Part shown: piece after piece, positions 17,513 through 26,489 of the stretch | How the letters are laid out: every line of letters starts with the position of its first letter | How positions within the stretch are numbered: position 1 is the first letter of the stretch | Assembly: GCF_002869745.1 (NCBI RefSeq) | Contig: NZ_PNOS01000044.1 | Location: 1-42,016 of the forward strand | DNA: 42,016 nt | Source: Oceaniglobus roseus | Lineage (GTDB): Bacteria; Pseudomonadota; Alphaproteobacteria; Rhodobacterales; Rhodobacteraceae | Direction: 5' to 3' | Notes under the pieces: generated by a model | Seen by the model: the letters and a program-made list of their open reading frames with translations, nothing else | The model's database searches: none | Told to the model about the DNA's origin: nothing | Translations under genes and position numbers: made by a program

Positions 17513-18615
17513 CCATGAACCTTGCCGGGCCCATGGCCCATGCCCTGACGCTGGGGCGCCGCGGGCTGGGGCGCTGCTGGCCCAATCCCGCCGTCGGCTG
17601 CGTGATCGTGAAGGACGGACGCATCGTCGGCCGGGGCTGGACCCAGGCGGGCGGGCGGCCCCATGGCGAGACGATGGCGCTGGCCCAGGCCGGGGCCGCC
17701 GCGCGCGGCGCCACCGCCTTCGTCACGCTGGAACCCTGCGCCCACGTCGGCGTCACCCCGCCCTGCGCCTCGGCGCTGATCGAGGCGGGCGTGGCCCGTG
17801 TCGTCGCCGCGCTCGGCGATCCCGATCCGCGGGTGTCGGGCGGCGGCTTCGCCATGCTGAGGGCGGCGGGGGTCGAGGTGACCGAGGGCGTGCTGCGGGA
17901 CGAGGCGGCGCGCGACCACGCCGGGTTCCTGTCGCGGGTGACGCGCGGGCGGCCGATGGTGACGCTGAAGCTGGCCACCAGCGTCGACGGGCGCATCGCC
18001 ACGGCCAGCGGCGAAAGCCGCTGGATCACCGGGCCCGAGGCGCGGCGCGCGGTCCATGCCATGCGGATGACCCACGACGCGGTTCTGGTGGGCGGCGGCA
18101 CCGCGCGGGCGGACGACCCGATGCTCGACGTGCGCGGGATGGGAGAGGTGGAGCAGCCGGTGCGCGTGGTCCTGTCGCGCCGTGCCTCGATCCCGCGGGA
18201 CGGGCGGCTGGCGCTCTCGGCCCGGTGGCAGCCGCTGTGGCTGCTCCACGGCACGACGCAGGTGCCGCCCGAACGGATGCGCGCGTGGCACGCGCTCGGG
18301 GCGCGGACGATCGGCGTGCCGGTCGGGCGCGCCGGCGAGATGGACCCGTCCGCGGCGCTCCGCGCCCTCGGCGAGGCGGGGCTCACGCGGGTGCTTTGCG
18401 AAGGCGGCGGGGCGCTGGCGGCGTCGCTTCTGCAGGCGGGACTTGTCGACCGGCTTGTGGTGTTCGGCGCGGGCCTCGCGCTCGGCGCGGAGGGGCGTCC
18501 GTCGCTCGGGGCGCTGAGCTTCGACCGTCTCGCCGATGCGCCGCGCTTCACGCTGGAGCGGGTGGCGCCGGTCGGGGGCGACACGATGCAGGTCTGGGCC
18601 GTCTCAGCGCCATAG
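17509..18615 (+). CDS. ribD: Riboflavin deaminase/reductase
   Basis: RibD (368 residues) performs the second and third steps of riboflavin synthesis: deamination of the pyrimidine from GTP, then NADPH reduction of the ribose. The deaminase domain has zinc ligands H52-G-E54, C77 and C86 ([13 protein letters not shown]). The reductase domain starts near residue 145 ([19 protein letters not shown], then ITGPEAR and [15 protein letters not shown], and [13 protein letters not shown] near 300). The start is GTG 17509, overlapping the nrdR stop, or ATG 17515; no ribosome binding site decides. The 3' end overlaps kpsC on the other strand by 12 bases. Confidence 0.95.
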   Translation: MTMNLAGPMAHALTLGRRGLGRCWPNPAVGCVIVKDGRIVGRGWTQAGGRPHGETMALAQAGAAARGATAFVTLEPCAHVGVTPPCASALIEAGVARVVAALGDPDPRVSGGGFAMLRAAGVEVTEGVLRDEAARDHAGFLSRVTRGRPMVTLKLATSVDGRIATASGESRWITGPEARRAVHAMRMTHDAVLVGGGTARADDPMLDVRGMGEVEQPVRVVLSRRASIPRDGRLALSARWQPLWLLHGTTQVPPERMRAWHALGARTIGVPVGRAGEMDPSAALRALGEAGLTRVLCEGGGALAASLLQAGLVDRLVVFGAGLALGAEGRPSLGALSFDRLADAPRFTLERVAPVGGDTMQVWAVSAP

Positions 18616-20640
18616 ATGCGCGCGGCTGGCCAGCAGCCCCTGCGCCTTGGCCAGCAGCCGGTTGCCCAGCCCGGGATGCGGCAGCCGCCCCTCGGCGAGC
18701 CGCAGCGCCGCGATCTCGGGCGGGGAGGGGGCGTTCCTCACCGGGTCGTGGTAGCGGGGATAGCCGATCAGCACCGCGTGGGCGAGCTGCTCCAGCGTCG
18801 GCCGGGCGCGGCGCCGGTCGGGCACGGGGCCCAGGTCGCGCGTCAGCCCCCAGCCCGCGTAGAACGGCGCGCCGAGGCAGGTCACGGGCTTGCCCCTCAG
18901 CAGCGCCTCGAAGCCCATGAGCGACGTCATCGTCCACACCTCGTCCACCTGCGCCAGGAGCGCGGCGGGATCCGTGCGCTCGACGATCACGTCGGCCAGG
19001 GCGCTTGCATCCTCGATCCGGCCGGTGCGCAGACCGGCCTCGACGTCGGGATGCGGCTTGTAGAGGATCACGGCGCCGGGGTTTTCCGCCCGCGTGCGCG
19101 CCAGCAGGTCGCGGTTCGTGGCGACATCGCCGGTGCCGAGGCGGATCGAGGCGTCGTCCTCCACCTGTCCGGGCACGAGGATCCGGCGGCCATCGGGCAG
19201 ATCGGGCAGGTCGGCGCGGCCGATGTTGTATTTCGACAGGCGGCGGTCGTGGATCAGGCGGATCAACCGGCGGGAACGTTCGATATCCGAAGGCGTCAGC
19301 TCCGGCGAGGCGGCGATCAGATGCTCGAGGCGCGAGGGCCGGGTGGGATCGTAGTAGATCCCGAGGTCGTCCGTCACCAGCGACAGCGGCGGGATCAGCT
19401 CGGCCCCCAGGCCGCGGGAGCGCAGGAAGCCGTCCTCGATCCTCAGCAGCCGCTTGGCCCGGTGCTCCGGCGTGACCCGCCCCGCCCAGACCAGCAGGGG
19501 ACAGCCGAGCGCAGCGGCCTTCGCGCTGGCGCGCCGCGGATCCTCCTCGAACCGGAGCGGCTTCCAGCGCCCGAAGAACCGCTGCAACGGCCGCCGCTTC
19601 CAGAGCCGCATGCCCGAGGCGACATGGCCGTGCCGGTCGCTCCGCCACGCGAAGACCTCGGCCTCCAGGATCGCCACCGCGTCCTCGAAGCTGCACAGCC
19701 GGTCGCAGAACGGATCGTACCAGGTCGGCGCCAGGATCATCGCCGCGGCGAAGAGCTGCGCGCGCGTCAGGCGGCGTTCGCGGCGGGGCACCGGGTTCTC
19801 GTCGGCCGTCAGGCCCCAGCCGCCGTAGAAGGGCTGGCCGAAGACGCGGGGGCGGGGGCCCGCGAGGATCGCCTCGAACCCCATCTGCGAGCTGACGGTA
19901 TAGACGGCGACGGCCCCCTCCAGCAGCCCCCAGGGTGACACGGGGTCGGCGAAGAGCCGGGTGCGCGCGTCCTCGTGGGCGGAACCGAAATGCCCCGGAC
20001 GATGCCCGGCGCGGGTTTCGGGGTGGACCTTGACCAGGATCTCGGCGCCCGGATGCTCGATCTGCGCGAAGGCCAGCATCTCGTCGAACAGCGCCTGCGA
20101 GCCACCGCCATGGGTGACGGAGGCATCGCCGCGGGTCTGGTCGATCACCAGCACGTAGCCGGGGGCGGGCAGGGGCGCGTCGGGATCGAAGGCGTTGTAC
20201 TTCGACAGCTGCGCGCGCCTGAGCCGCGCGATCCCGTCCCGCGCCCGCCCGAGCAGCGCGGCATCGTCGAGCGGATGGGTGGCGAGCAGGTGTTCGAGGT
20301 GGGAAGGCTGCGCGCTGTCGAAGTGCACGCCCCGCCGGTCGAGCAGGAAGCCGAGGGGCGGCGCGCCGTCGCGCCCCGTCAGGACCGCGCGCAGGAAGGC
20401 ATCCTCGACGCGCATCAGCCCCGCGCCGGTCTTCGCCGCCACCCGCTCGCCCCGGTGGGCGGTGGGGCTGCGGCCCCAGACGGCGACGGTGTCGGCGGGG
20501 CCGGGGCGGCCGAGGCGGACCTGCCAGCCCGACAGCGCCAGCGCACGGCGCAGCCGCCGCTGGGTCAGGAAGCCGCCGTTGTAGACGAAAAGCCGCCGGG
20601 GGGCGGACCCACCGGCGGCGTCATCTGCGTCGGGCGCCAT
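18604..20640 (-). CDS. kpsC: Capsular polysaccharide Kdo transferase KpsC (tandem domains)
   Basis: The 678 residues contain two related glycosyltransferase modules, about 15-330 and 345-678. Each has LSKYN (QLSKYNAFD, RLSKYNIGR), a DAS motif (QTRGDASVTH, QVEDDASIRL), HPE/HPD (KVHPETRAGHR, KPHPDVEAGLR) and an MGFEA...FYGGWGLT/FYAGWGLT block. In characterised group-2 capsule systems KpsC uses both modules to add alternating beta-Kdo residues onto the lyso-phosphatidylglycerol anchor begun by KpsS, at the inner face of the inner membrane. It is last in the minus-strand kpsS-export-kpsC set, 10 bases from its upstream neighbour. ABC exporter genes kpsM and kpsT are not in the window. Confidence 0.93.
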   Translation of the reverse strand: MAPDADDAAGGSAPRRLFVYNGGFLTQRRLRRALALSGWQVRLGRPGPADTVAVWGRSPTAHRGERVAAKTGAGLMRVEDAFLRAVLTGRDGAPPLGFLLDRRGVHFDSAQPSHLEHLLATHPLDDAALLGRARDGIARLRRAQLSKYNAFDPDAPLPAPGYVLVIDQTRGDASVTHGGGSQALFDEMLAFAQIEHPGAEILVKVHPETRAGHRPGHFGSAHEDARTRLFADPVSPWGLLEGAVAVYTVSSQMGFEAILAGPRPRVFGQPFYGGWGLTADENPVPRRERRLTRAQLFAAAMILAPTWYDPFCDRLCSFEDAVAILEAEVFAWRSDRHGHVASGMRLWKRRPLQRFFGRWKPLRFEEDPRRASAKAAALGCPLLVWAGRVTPEHRAKRLLRIEDGFLRSRGLGAELIPPLSLVTDDLGIYYDPTRPSRLEHLIAASPELTPSDIERSRRLIRLIHDRRLSKYNIGRADLPDLPDGRRILVPGQVEDDASIRLGTGDVATNRDLLARTRAENPGAVILYKPHPDVEAGLRTGRIEDASALADVIVERTDPAALLAQVDEVWTMTSLMGFEALLRGKPVTCLGAPFYAGWGLTRDLGPVPDRRRARPTLEQLAHAVLIGYPRYHDPVRNAPSPPEIAALRLAEGRLPHPGLGNRLLAKAQGLLASRAHLWR

Positions 20641-20650
20641 GGCCCGCTCC

Positions 20651-21790
20651 TCAGTTGTTGTTGTTCGCGATGTTGTTCAGCGAGTCGACGGTGCTGACCG
20701 CGCCGGTCAGCGCGGCGAGCGTCTTGGTCCACTGCACATAGGGCGCCTCGGTGACATAGACCGTGTCCTGGTCGCGGATCACGAAGTCCCGCGCCTCGAA
20801 CATGCCGGTCGGCGCGGTCAGGTCCAGCACGTAGACCATGCGCTGCGTCCCCACGAGGTCGTTGCGGCCCAGCACCTGGTTGGCGATCTCGGCCGGCTCG
20901 TTGCGGAACACGAAGACGCCGGTGGGATCGGCCAGCGAGGTCGAGAGGCCGCCGACCTGTGCGATGGCCTCGATCGCCGAGATGCTGCGCGTCTCGAAAG
21001 GCACACGGCTTTGCGTGCCGGTGGCACCGAGGGCGGTGAAGGCGCGGGTGTCCTGCTCGACCAGCACCCGGTCGCCGCCCCGCAGCGCGATGTCGAGGCT
21101 CGGATCCTTGTAGAGATCCTCGAACCAGATCGAGCCGGACTGGCCGCCGCGGATCAGCTTGACCTGGGCGACCTCGGTCGGGATCGCGATGCCGCCCGCG
21201 CGCGCCAGCATGGCCGCGAGCGTCCGCGTCGGCCGCTCGATCGGATAGACGCCCTGGGCGCCGACACCGCCGACGACCGACACCGTCGCGCCATCGCCCG
21301 CGAGGCGGCGCACCTGCACCTGCGGATCGGGGGTCTGGCTGGCCAGCTTGTCGGTGATCAGCCGCCGGATCGCCTCGGGCGAGTTGCCGGCCGCCCGGAT
21401 CCGCCCGGCGTAGGGAACGAAGATGAAGCCCGCGCCGTCCACCTGCACCTCGTCGAGGACTGTGGAGTTCAGGCCCTGGTTGGCGAGCAGCCCGTCGTCG
21501 ACGTTCTCGTAGATCGTGAGTCCCAGGGTGTCGCCCGGGCTGATCGTGTCGGAGCCGACGACGCCCGCGTTCAGCAGGGTGCTGGAAAACCCGAGCGCCG
21601 GGATGACCGAGGTGGCGCGCGTCACGCGGCTGTTGACGGAAACGACGAAGGCGTCGCCCGATCTCTGGACCGAACCCTCGAAGATTTCCCGCTTGTTGGG
21701 CCCGGACCGGGGCAAGGCGCAGCCTGCGACGATCGCCACAAGTGCGACAAGGGCGACGGACTTCGCCCAGCGCGATCTCTGGTGTTTCAC
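20651..21790 (-). CDS. Outer-membrane polysaccharide export lipoprotein (Wza/KpsD type)
   Basis: The protein has 379 residues. The N-terminus MKHQRSRWAKSVALVALVAI ends in lipobox VAGC with Cys24 as lipidation site. A Poly_export domain follows (SPGDTLGLTIYENVDDG, about 78-94; PYAGRIRAAGNSPEAIRRLI, about 125-144), then SLBB-like domains (VSVVGGVGAQGVYPIERPTRTLAAMLARAGG and similar later on; only parts shown). The family forms the outer-membrane channel for capsule or exopolysaccharide. The tail ends in four Asn. It sits between kpsS and kpsC. Whether it works with a KpsMT-type ABC exporter (KpsD role) or a Wzy system (Wza role) cannot be decided; the KpsC/KpsS neighbours favour the former. Confidence 0.92.
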   Translation of the reverse strand: MKHQRSRWAKSVALVALVAIVAGCALPRSGPNKREIFEGSVQRSGDAFVVSVNSRVTRATSVIPALGFSSTLLNAGVVGSDTISPGDTLGLTIYENVDDGLLANQGLNSTVLDEVQVDGAGFIFVPYAGRIRAAGNSPEAIRRLITDKLASQTPDPQVQVRRLAGDGATVSVVGGVGAQGVYPIERPTRTLAAMLARAGGIAIPTEVAQVKLIRGGQSGSIWFEDLYKDPSLDIALRGGDRVLVEQDTRAFTALGATGTQSRVPFETRSISAIEAIAQVGGLSTSLADPTGVFVFRNEPAEIANQVLGRNDLVGTQRMVYVLDLTAPTGMFEARDFVIRDQDTVYVTEAPYVQWTKTLAALTGAVSTVDSLNNIANNNN

Positions 21791-21886
21791 TGCTCGGTCT
21801 CCTCGACCTTTTTGTTTCTGCCTCGGACTTTTTCGATCAAGCTACGGGCAGGACGCGGAAAAAGCCATTCCCGTGTCGTCGCTGCA

Positions 21887-23203
21887 TCATTTTACGACGC
21901 GCAACTGTTGCCTTGGTGCCGCTGTGCCGCGCATCAGCGCCTCGTAGGGATCGTCCTCGGCCAGCATCATGTCGACCACCTGGCGCAGCAGCTGCCTCCG
22001 CCCGGTGGACGAGTAGAAGCCCCCGGCAACCTGGCTCGTCTCCAGCAGGAAATGGCGATAGTCGCGATAGGCGCGGCTGTCGGGGCGGCTCGCCCGGGTG
22101 AAGAAGTCCTCGATGCTCTGGGTGCTGACGAACTCGGGCTTGGCATAGACCGCGTTGCCGAAGACCTTCAGCGGCAGGCCACGCCACAGGACCTGCTGGG
22201 CGGCGGTGGAATTGACCGTCACCGCGCTGCGGGCATGGTCGAGCAGATGCGCAAGCTTGCCGCCGCGCACGTAGTGCACCCGGTCCGCCACCCCGAACTT
22301 GCGCGCGAGGCGGCGCACCTCGCGCCGCTGGGGGGTGCGCCCGTCCTCCAGCGGATGGGCCTTCAGCACCAGGTGGTGATGGCCCGGCGCGCCGGTGGCG
22401 AAGCCCCCGATCACCAGGGCCAGGAAGTCGGCGGTGGCCGAGAAGGGCGAGTGCATCTGGAAGTTCGAGTCGTGCTCGAGTTGCAGCAGCACCAGGTGAT
22501 AGGGAAAGCCGCCGTGGGTGATCCGCCAGGTCGACTGCACCCGGTCGGCCCAGTGCCAGGGCATCAGCATCAGCCGCTTGAGATAGAGGCGGAACTCCTG
22601 CGCCACGGTCAGGCTGCGGTGCGGCCGGAAACGGCTGTAGGCGCGGTTCGCCAGCAGCACGAAGGCGTGGTAGAGCGCGCCGTAGAAGATGTGCTGGCGC
22701 ATGTCGCCCCACCGCGCCGGTGCCTCGGGCATCTCCAGCTCGGCCTTGGCGAGGGCCCGCTGCATGTCGGCGATGCTGGTCTGCATCAGCCGCGAGTTGC
22801 CGTTCGACCCGCCGCGTTCGTAGGTCACCCAGTAGGGACGCAGGTAGCCCTCCTCGAACACGTGGATGCCAAGGCCGCGGGCCCGCGCCTGTTCCACGGC
22901 GGCGGCGTGGATGGGCCGGGTGTCGCCGTAAAGCACGATGTCGGTGATGCCCTTGTCGGACAGGATCGCGGCCAGCCGGTCCGGCCAGGCCTCGGGCGCG
23001 TCGTCGAAGGCGATGTAGCGGGCGTGGGCGTTCCAGAAGAAGGCGTCGCCGCGGTTGAAGCCCACGCGCCAGGTCTCGGCCCCCGCGGCGCGCAGCATCG
23101 CGGCAAGGCGGCTGAAGAACGGCCCGTGGGGGCCCTGGAGGAACAGGAAGCGCCGGGGCGCGACGGCGTCGCGCCGGTCGTCCTGGCGTATGGCGTCCTT
23201 CAT
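21887..23203 (-). CDS. kpsS: Capsular polysaccharide Kdo transferase KpsS
   Basis: The protein has 438 residues from ATG 23203, which is chosen because GGAG lies 6 bases upstream; a longer start at 23233 has no ribosome binding site. KpsS adds the first beta-Kdo to lyso-phosphatidylglycerol, the anchor of group-2 capsules. Family marks are FLFLQGPHGPFFSRLA near the N-terminus, VGFNRGDAFFW, DIVLYGDTRPIH, VFEEGYLRPYWVTYERGG near 120, LKAHPLEDGR near 290, and VTVNSTAAQQVLWRGLPLKV near 330. It is first in the minus-strand capsule set and divergent from ribE. Confidence 0.92.
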   Translation of the reverse strand: MKDAIRQDDRRDAVAPRRFLFLQGPHGPFFSRLAAMLRAAGAETWRVGFNRGDAFFWNAHARYIAFDDAPEAWPDRLAAILSDKGITDIVLYGDTRPIHAAAVEQARARGLGIHVFEEGYLRPYWVTYERGGSNGNSRLMQTSIADMQRALAKAELEMPEAPARWGDMRQHIFYGALYHAFVLLANRAYSRFRPHRSLTVAQEFRLYLKRLMLMPWHWADRVQSTWRITHGGFPYHLVLLQLEHDSNFQMHSPFSATADFLALVIGGFATGAPGHHHLVLKAHPLEDGRTPQRREVRRLARKFGVADRVHYVRGGKLAHLLDHARSAVTVNSTAAQQVLWRGLPLKVFGNAVYAKPEFVSTQSIEDFFTRASRPDSRAYRDYRHFLLETSQVAGGFYSSTGRRQLLRQVVDMMLAEDDPYEALMRGTAAPRQQLRVVK

Positions 23204-23363
23204 TCCTGCTCCGAAGCCTTCGGTTGCCTGCATCTATCAGGTTTGGTTGAAAATCTGGCAACCGAATGTCGGCACCGCGGCAGGCGCGGGGTTTTCGCCG
23301 CGACCCTTGCCAGAGCGGGCCGGGCGGCGTACCTCCGGAGCGAAGGCGTGCAGGGAGCGGTCA

Positions 23364-23966
23364 ATGTTCACCGGAATCATCACCGATATCGGCGAGGTGC
23401 TGGAGGTCGAGCAGCGCGGCGACCTGCGCGCGCGCATCGCCACCGCCTACGACATCGACGGCATCGACATCGGCGCCTCGATCGCCTGCGACGGCGTGTG
23501 CCTGACCGTGATCGCCACCGGCACCGCGCCGCGCGGCTGGTTCGACGTCGAGATCTCGGCCGAAACCGTCTCGGCCACGAACATCGGGCGGAACGGCTGG
23601 CATCCGGGGCGGCGGCTGAACCTCGAACGGGCGCTGAAGGTCGGGGACGAGCTGGGCGGGCACATCGTCTCGGGCCATGTCGACGGCGTGGCCGAGATCA
23701 CGGCGATGCGCGACGAGGGCGACAGCACCCGCGTGACCCTCAAGGCCCCCGAGGCGCTGGCGAAGTTCATCGCGCCCAAGGGGTCGGTCGCGCTGAACGG
23801 CACCTCGCTGACGGTGAACGAGGTCGAGGGCGCGAGCTTCGGCATCAACTTCATCCCCCACACCAAGGCGGCGACGACCTGGGGCGCGGCGCAGGTGGGC
23901 GATCCCGTGAACATCGAGATCGACACCATGGCCCGCTATGTCGCCCGGCTGAGGGAATGGGAATGA
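23364..23966 (+). CDS. ribE: Riboflavin synthase, alpha chain
   Basis: This enzyme (200 residues) dismutates two 6,7-dimethyl-8-ribityllumazine molecules to riboflavin and the pyrimidine precursor, the last step of the pathway. It shows the two homologous beta-barrels, with MFTGIITDIGEV at the start, SIACDGVCLTV near 50, GGHIVSGHVDG near 97 at the beginning of the second barrel, and SVALNGTSLTVNEV near 140. ATG 23364 follows AGGGAGCGG. The stop overlaps the next start (ATGA). Some alphaproteobacterial annotations call it ribC. Confidence 0.96.
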   Translation: MFTGIITDIGEVLEVEQRGDLRARIATAYDIDGIDIGASIACDGVCLTVIATGTAPRGWFDVEISAETVSATNIGRNGWHPGRRLNLERALKVGDELGGHIVSGHVDGVAEITAMRDEGDSTRVTLKAPEALAKFIAPKGSVALNGTSLTVNEVEGASFGINFIPHTKAATTWGAAQVGDPVNIEIDTMARYVARLREWE

Positions 23967-24178
23967 AGCCCCGCGTCGTCGCCTCGCTGAACGACGACAC
24001 CGGCATGCGCTGCGTCGACATCCTGGAGTTCGGGGGCGGCTTCGGCTTCGTCGAATGCCGCCGCGACCCCGAGGACGGCCACGGCTGGCGCAGGCTGTCC
24101 GAGCCCCTGGGCGGCTTCGCCTCGCCCGAGGCCGCCCGCATCGCCGCCGCAGATCACACCGGATGGAGCACGCCATGA
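23963..24178 (+). CDS. Small unknown protein, coupled to ribE
   Basis: The protein has 71 residues. ATG 23963 overlaps the ribE stop as ATGA, and GAGGGAATGG precedes it. The sequence (LNDDTGMRCVDILEFGGGFG, then RRDPEDGHGWRRLSEP) is polar with no membrane segment; I recognise no family. Its own stop overlaps the next start. Its place in a chain of overlapping genes supports real translation. A role in flavin metabolism is possible only by context. Confidence 0.65.
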   Translation: MKPRVVASLNDDTGMRCVDILEFGGGFGFVECRRDPEDGHGWRRLSEPLGGFASPEAARIAAADHTGWSTP

Positions 24179-24756
24179 CCCCGCCCCCCATCGGCCACAA
24201 CAACGGCCCCACGCTGGAACCCGGCGCCCGCTGGCGCAAGCACTGCTGGGCCGAGGCGCGCAGCGCGCTGCTGCCGCAGCTGCCGCTGAACGTCATCAGG
24301 CGGCGGGTGGCGCGGGCCAGGGCGCTTGGCCTCGACTACCGCACCTACGCCACGGTGCGCGCCAGCACGGGGCAGGACATCATCGGCTTCCTCTTCTCGT
24401 CGAACGCCCTCCGCCTCGCCCGCGCCGGACACCGGCTGCCGCGGGACCGCGCCGGGCACCTCGCGGCGCTGGAACGCTGCAGCCGCATCGCGCTGATGCT
24501 GCCGCCCCACGCCTGCGCCGTGCTGGAGGGCGAGCCGCTGGACGACGCCCACGCCGCCCCCGCACCGATGGCCCTGTTCCGCGACCAGCGCGCGGCGGTG
24601 CTGGCGGCGCTGGCGCCCGGCAAGATCCCCTCGGACCGCATGGTGCTGGTCGGCGACGCCCCGTTCGAGAAGGAATGGGTCGCCGCGGGCCGCCTGGCCG
24701 CCTACCTGCCCGCCGACCGGGTTTTCAGCCCTGCAGGGGGCGCACAGCCGCTCTGA
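24175..24756 (+). CDS. Unknown protein in the riboflavin operon
   Basis: The protein has 193 residues. ATG 24175 overlaps the previous stop as ATGA and has GGAG 6 bases upstream; ATG 24163 is a weaker option. The N-terminus PPIGHNNGPTLEPGARWRKH resembles short motifs seen in many unassigned alphaproteobacterial and phage proteins. The rest is helical and basic (LPLNVIRRRVARARALGLDY, then GQDIIGFLFSSNALRL). No catalytic motif, signal peptide or membrane segment is clear. It sits between ribE and ribB. Confidence 0.68.
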   Translation: MTPPPIGHNNGPTLEPGARWRKHCWAEARSALLPQLPLNVIRRRVARARALGLDYRTYATVRASTGQDIIGFLFSSNALRLARAGHRLPRDRAGHLAALERCSRIALMLPPHACAVLEGEPLDDAHAAPAPMALFRDQRAAVLAALAPGKIPSDRMVLVGDAPFEKEWVAAGRLAAYLPADRVFSPAGGAQPL

Positions 24757-24831
24757 CGTGACGCGCCGTCCGGGCCTCTGGCCATTCTTCGGCGGCTGCG
24801 CTATCTGCTGCCTGCCGAAAGGGGAGCCTCC

Positions 24832-25944
24832 ATGACCGACGCGCCGCACGACCACTATTCCGACGCCGTGTCGTCGATCGAGGAGATCATCGAGGACGCC
24901 CGCCAGGGCCGCATGTTCATCCTCGTCGACCACGAGGACCGCGAGAACGAGGGCGACCTCGTGATCCCGGCCGAGATGGCAAACGCCGAGGCGATCAACT
25001 TCATGGCCACCCACGGCCGCGGGCTGATCTGCCTGACCCTGCCGGGCGAACGGATCGACGCCCTCGGCCTGCCGCTCATGGCCTCGCAGAACTCCTCGCG
25101 CCACGAGACGGCGTTCACCATTTCCATCGAGGCGCGCGAGGGCGTGACCACCGGCATCTCGGCCCACGACCGGGCGCTGACGGTGAAGGTCGCCATCGAC
25201 GACGCCACCACCGCCGCCGACATCGCCACGCCGGGCCACGTCTTCCCGCTGCGCGCCCGCGACGGCGGCGTGCTGGTGCGGGCGGGCCATACCGAGGCCG
25301 CGACAGACATCGCGCGGCTCGCCGGGCTGAAGCCCGCGGGCGTCATCTGCGAGATCATGAACGACGATGGCCACATGGCCCGGCTGCCCGATCTCGTCAG
25401 CTTCGCCCAGAAGCACAACCTGAAGATCGGCACCATCTCGGACCTGATCGCCTACCGCCGCCGCAACGACAACCTGGTGCGCCAGCGGACCGAGCAGGTC
25501 ATCACCTCCGAGTTCGGAGGCGAGTGGACGATGCGGATCTTCGCCGACGAGACGCAGGGCTCCGAACACATCGCGCTGATCAAGGGCGACATCTCGGGCG
25601 ACGAGCCGGTGCTGGTCCGGATGCACGCCCTCGACCCGCTGCTCGACATCGTCGGCACCGGCGGCCGCGGCCGCGCGGCCGAGTTCGGCGACGCGATGAA
25701 GCTGATCGCCGAGGAGGGGCGCGGCGCGCTGGTGCTGCTCCGTGACCTCCACATGAAGATCAGCGCCGAGAACGAGGCATCGCCCCAGACGCTCAGGAAC
25801 TACGGACTCGGCGCGCAGATCCTCAGCACCCTCGGGATCTCGAAGCTGGTGCTGCTCACCAATTCGCCCCGGCCCAAGGTCGTCGGGCTCGAAGCCTACG
25901 GCCTCGAGATCATGGGCACCCGCAAGATATCGGAGATCGGCTGA
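24832..25944 (+). CDS. ribB: 3,4-dihydroxy-2-butanone 4-phosphate synthase with degenerate RibA domain
   Basis: The protein has 370 residues. The N-terminal RibB domain makes the four-carbon unit of riboflavin from ribulose 5-phosphate; metal and substrate residues are in DHEDRENEGDLV near residue 34-45, HGRGLICL near 61, TTGISAHDR near 105 and HTEAATDIARLAG near 153. The C-terminal half has the GTP cyclohydrolase II fold (RNYGLGAQIL, LTNSPRPKVVGLEAYGLEI), but contains no cysteine at all, so the three Cys zinc ligands of that enzyme are missing (HALDPLLDIVG replaces the HSEC...RCDC region). This is the RibBX type, inactive as GTP cyclohydrolase; RibA must be encoded elsewhere. GGGGAG precedes ATG 24832. 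The stop overlaps the ribH start by one base. Confidence 0.95.
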   Translation: MTDAPHDHYSDAVSSIEEIIEDARQGRMFILVDHEDRENEGDLVIPAEMANAEAINFMATHGRGLICLTLPGERIDALGLPLMASQNSSRHETAFTISIEAREGVTTGISAHDRALTVKVAIDDATTAADIATPGHVFPLRARDGGVLVRAGHTEAATDIARLAGLKPAGVICEIMNDDGHMARLPDLVSFAQKHNLKIGTISDLIAYRRRNDNLVRQRTEQVITSEFGGEWTMRIFADETQGSEHIALIKGDISGDEPVLVRMHALDPLLDIVGTGGRGRAAEFGDAMKLIAEEGRGALVLLRDLHMKISAENEASPQTLRNYGLGAQILSTLGISKLVLLTNSPRPKVVGLEAYGLEIMGTRKISEIG

Positions 25945-26489
25945 TGGCCAGCGTTTCCCACTACACCCCGCCGATGCCGCAGTTCACGGATCCGGTGAAG
26001 ATCCTGATCGTCGTCGCGCCCTATTACAGGGACATCGCCGACCACCTCGTCACGGGCGCCCGCGCCACGCTCGACAGCGTCGGCGCCACGGTCGAGATCG
26101 TCGAGGTGCCCGGCGCGCTCGAGATCCCGACGGCCATCCGCATCGCCCACCGGCAGAGCAACTTCGACGGCTACGTCGCGCTCGGCTGCGTGATCCGGGG
26201 CGAGACGACGCATTACGACACCGTCTGCAACGACAGCTCCCACGCGCTGACCCTGCTGGGGCTCGACGGCTGCTGCATCGGCAACGGCATCCTGACCGTC
26301 GAGAACCACGACCAGGCCGCGGTTCGGGCCGACCCCGACCGGCAGGACAAGGGCGGCGGCGCGGCGGCGGCGGCGCTGCACCTCGTCGCGCTGACGCGGA
26401 AATGGCGGAAGGAAACCGGGGGGTTCGGCTTCCGGCCCGGCGGCAGCTACCGCGTGGCCGAGGACGGCGAGGGGCCCGCAAGCGCATGA
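25944..26489 (+). CDS. ribH: 6,7-dimethyl-8-ribityllumazine synthase
   Basis: RibH (181 residues) condenses the RibB product with the pyrimidine to the lumazine precursor. Family marks are IVVAPYYRDIADHLVTGA near 22-40, VEVPGALEIPTAI near 53-65, LGCVIRGETTHYDTV with the catalytic His near residue 93, and NGILTVENHDQA near 115. The C-terminal tail of about 30 residues is longer than in the minimal E. coli protein. TGATG couples it to ribB, and its stop overlaps the nusB start (ATGA). Confidence 0.96.
   Translation: MASVSHYTPPMPQFTDPVKILIVVAPYYRDIADHLVTGARATLDSVGATVEIVEVPGALEIPTAIRIAHRQSNFDGYVALGCVIRGETTHYDTVCNDSSHALTLLGLDGCCIGNGILTVENHDQAAVRADPDRQDKGGGAAAAALHLVALTRKWRKETGGFGFRPGGSYRVAEDGEGPASA

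Noticed and set aside
23204-23363. FMN riboswitch upstream of ribE (also looked for at 16891-17050 and 24757-24831)
   Set aside because: The conserved AGGG...GGGTGAAATTCC-type core of the RFN element was not found in any of the three gaps.
24175-24756. Phage origin for the IGHNNGP protein
   Set aside because: The motif alone is not diagnostic, and the gene is embedded in an overlapping riboflavin gene chain with no phage genes nearby.
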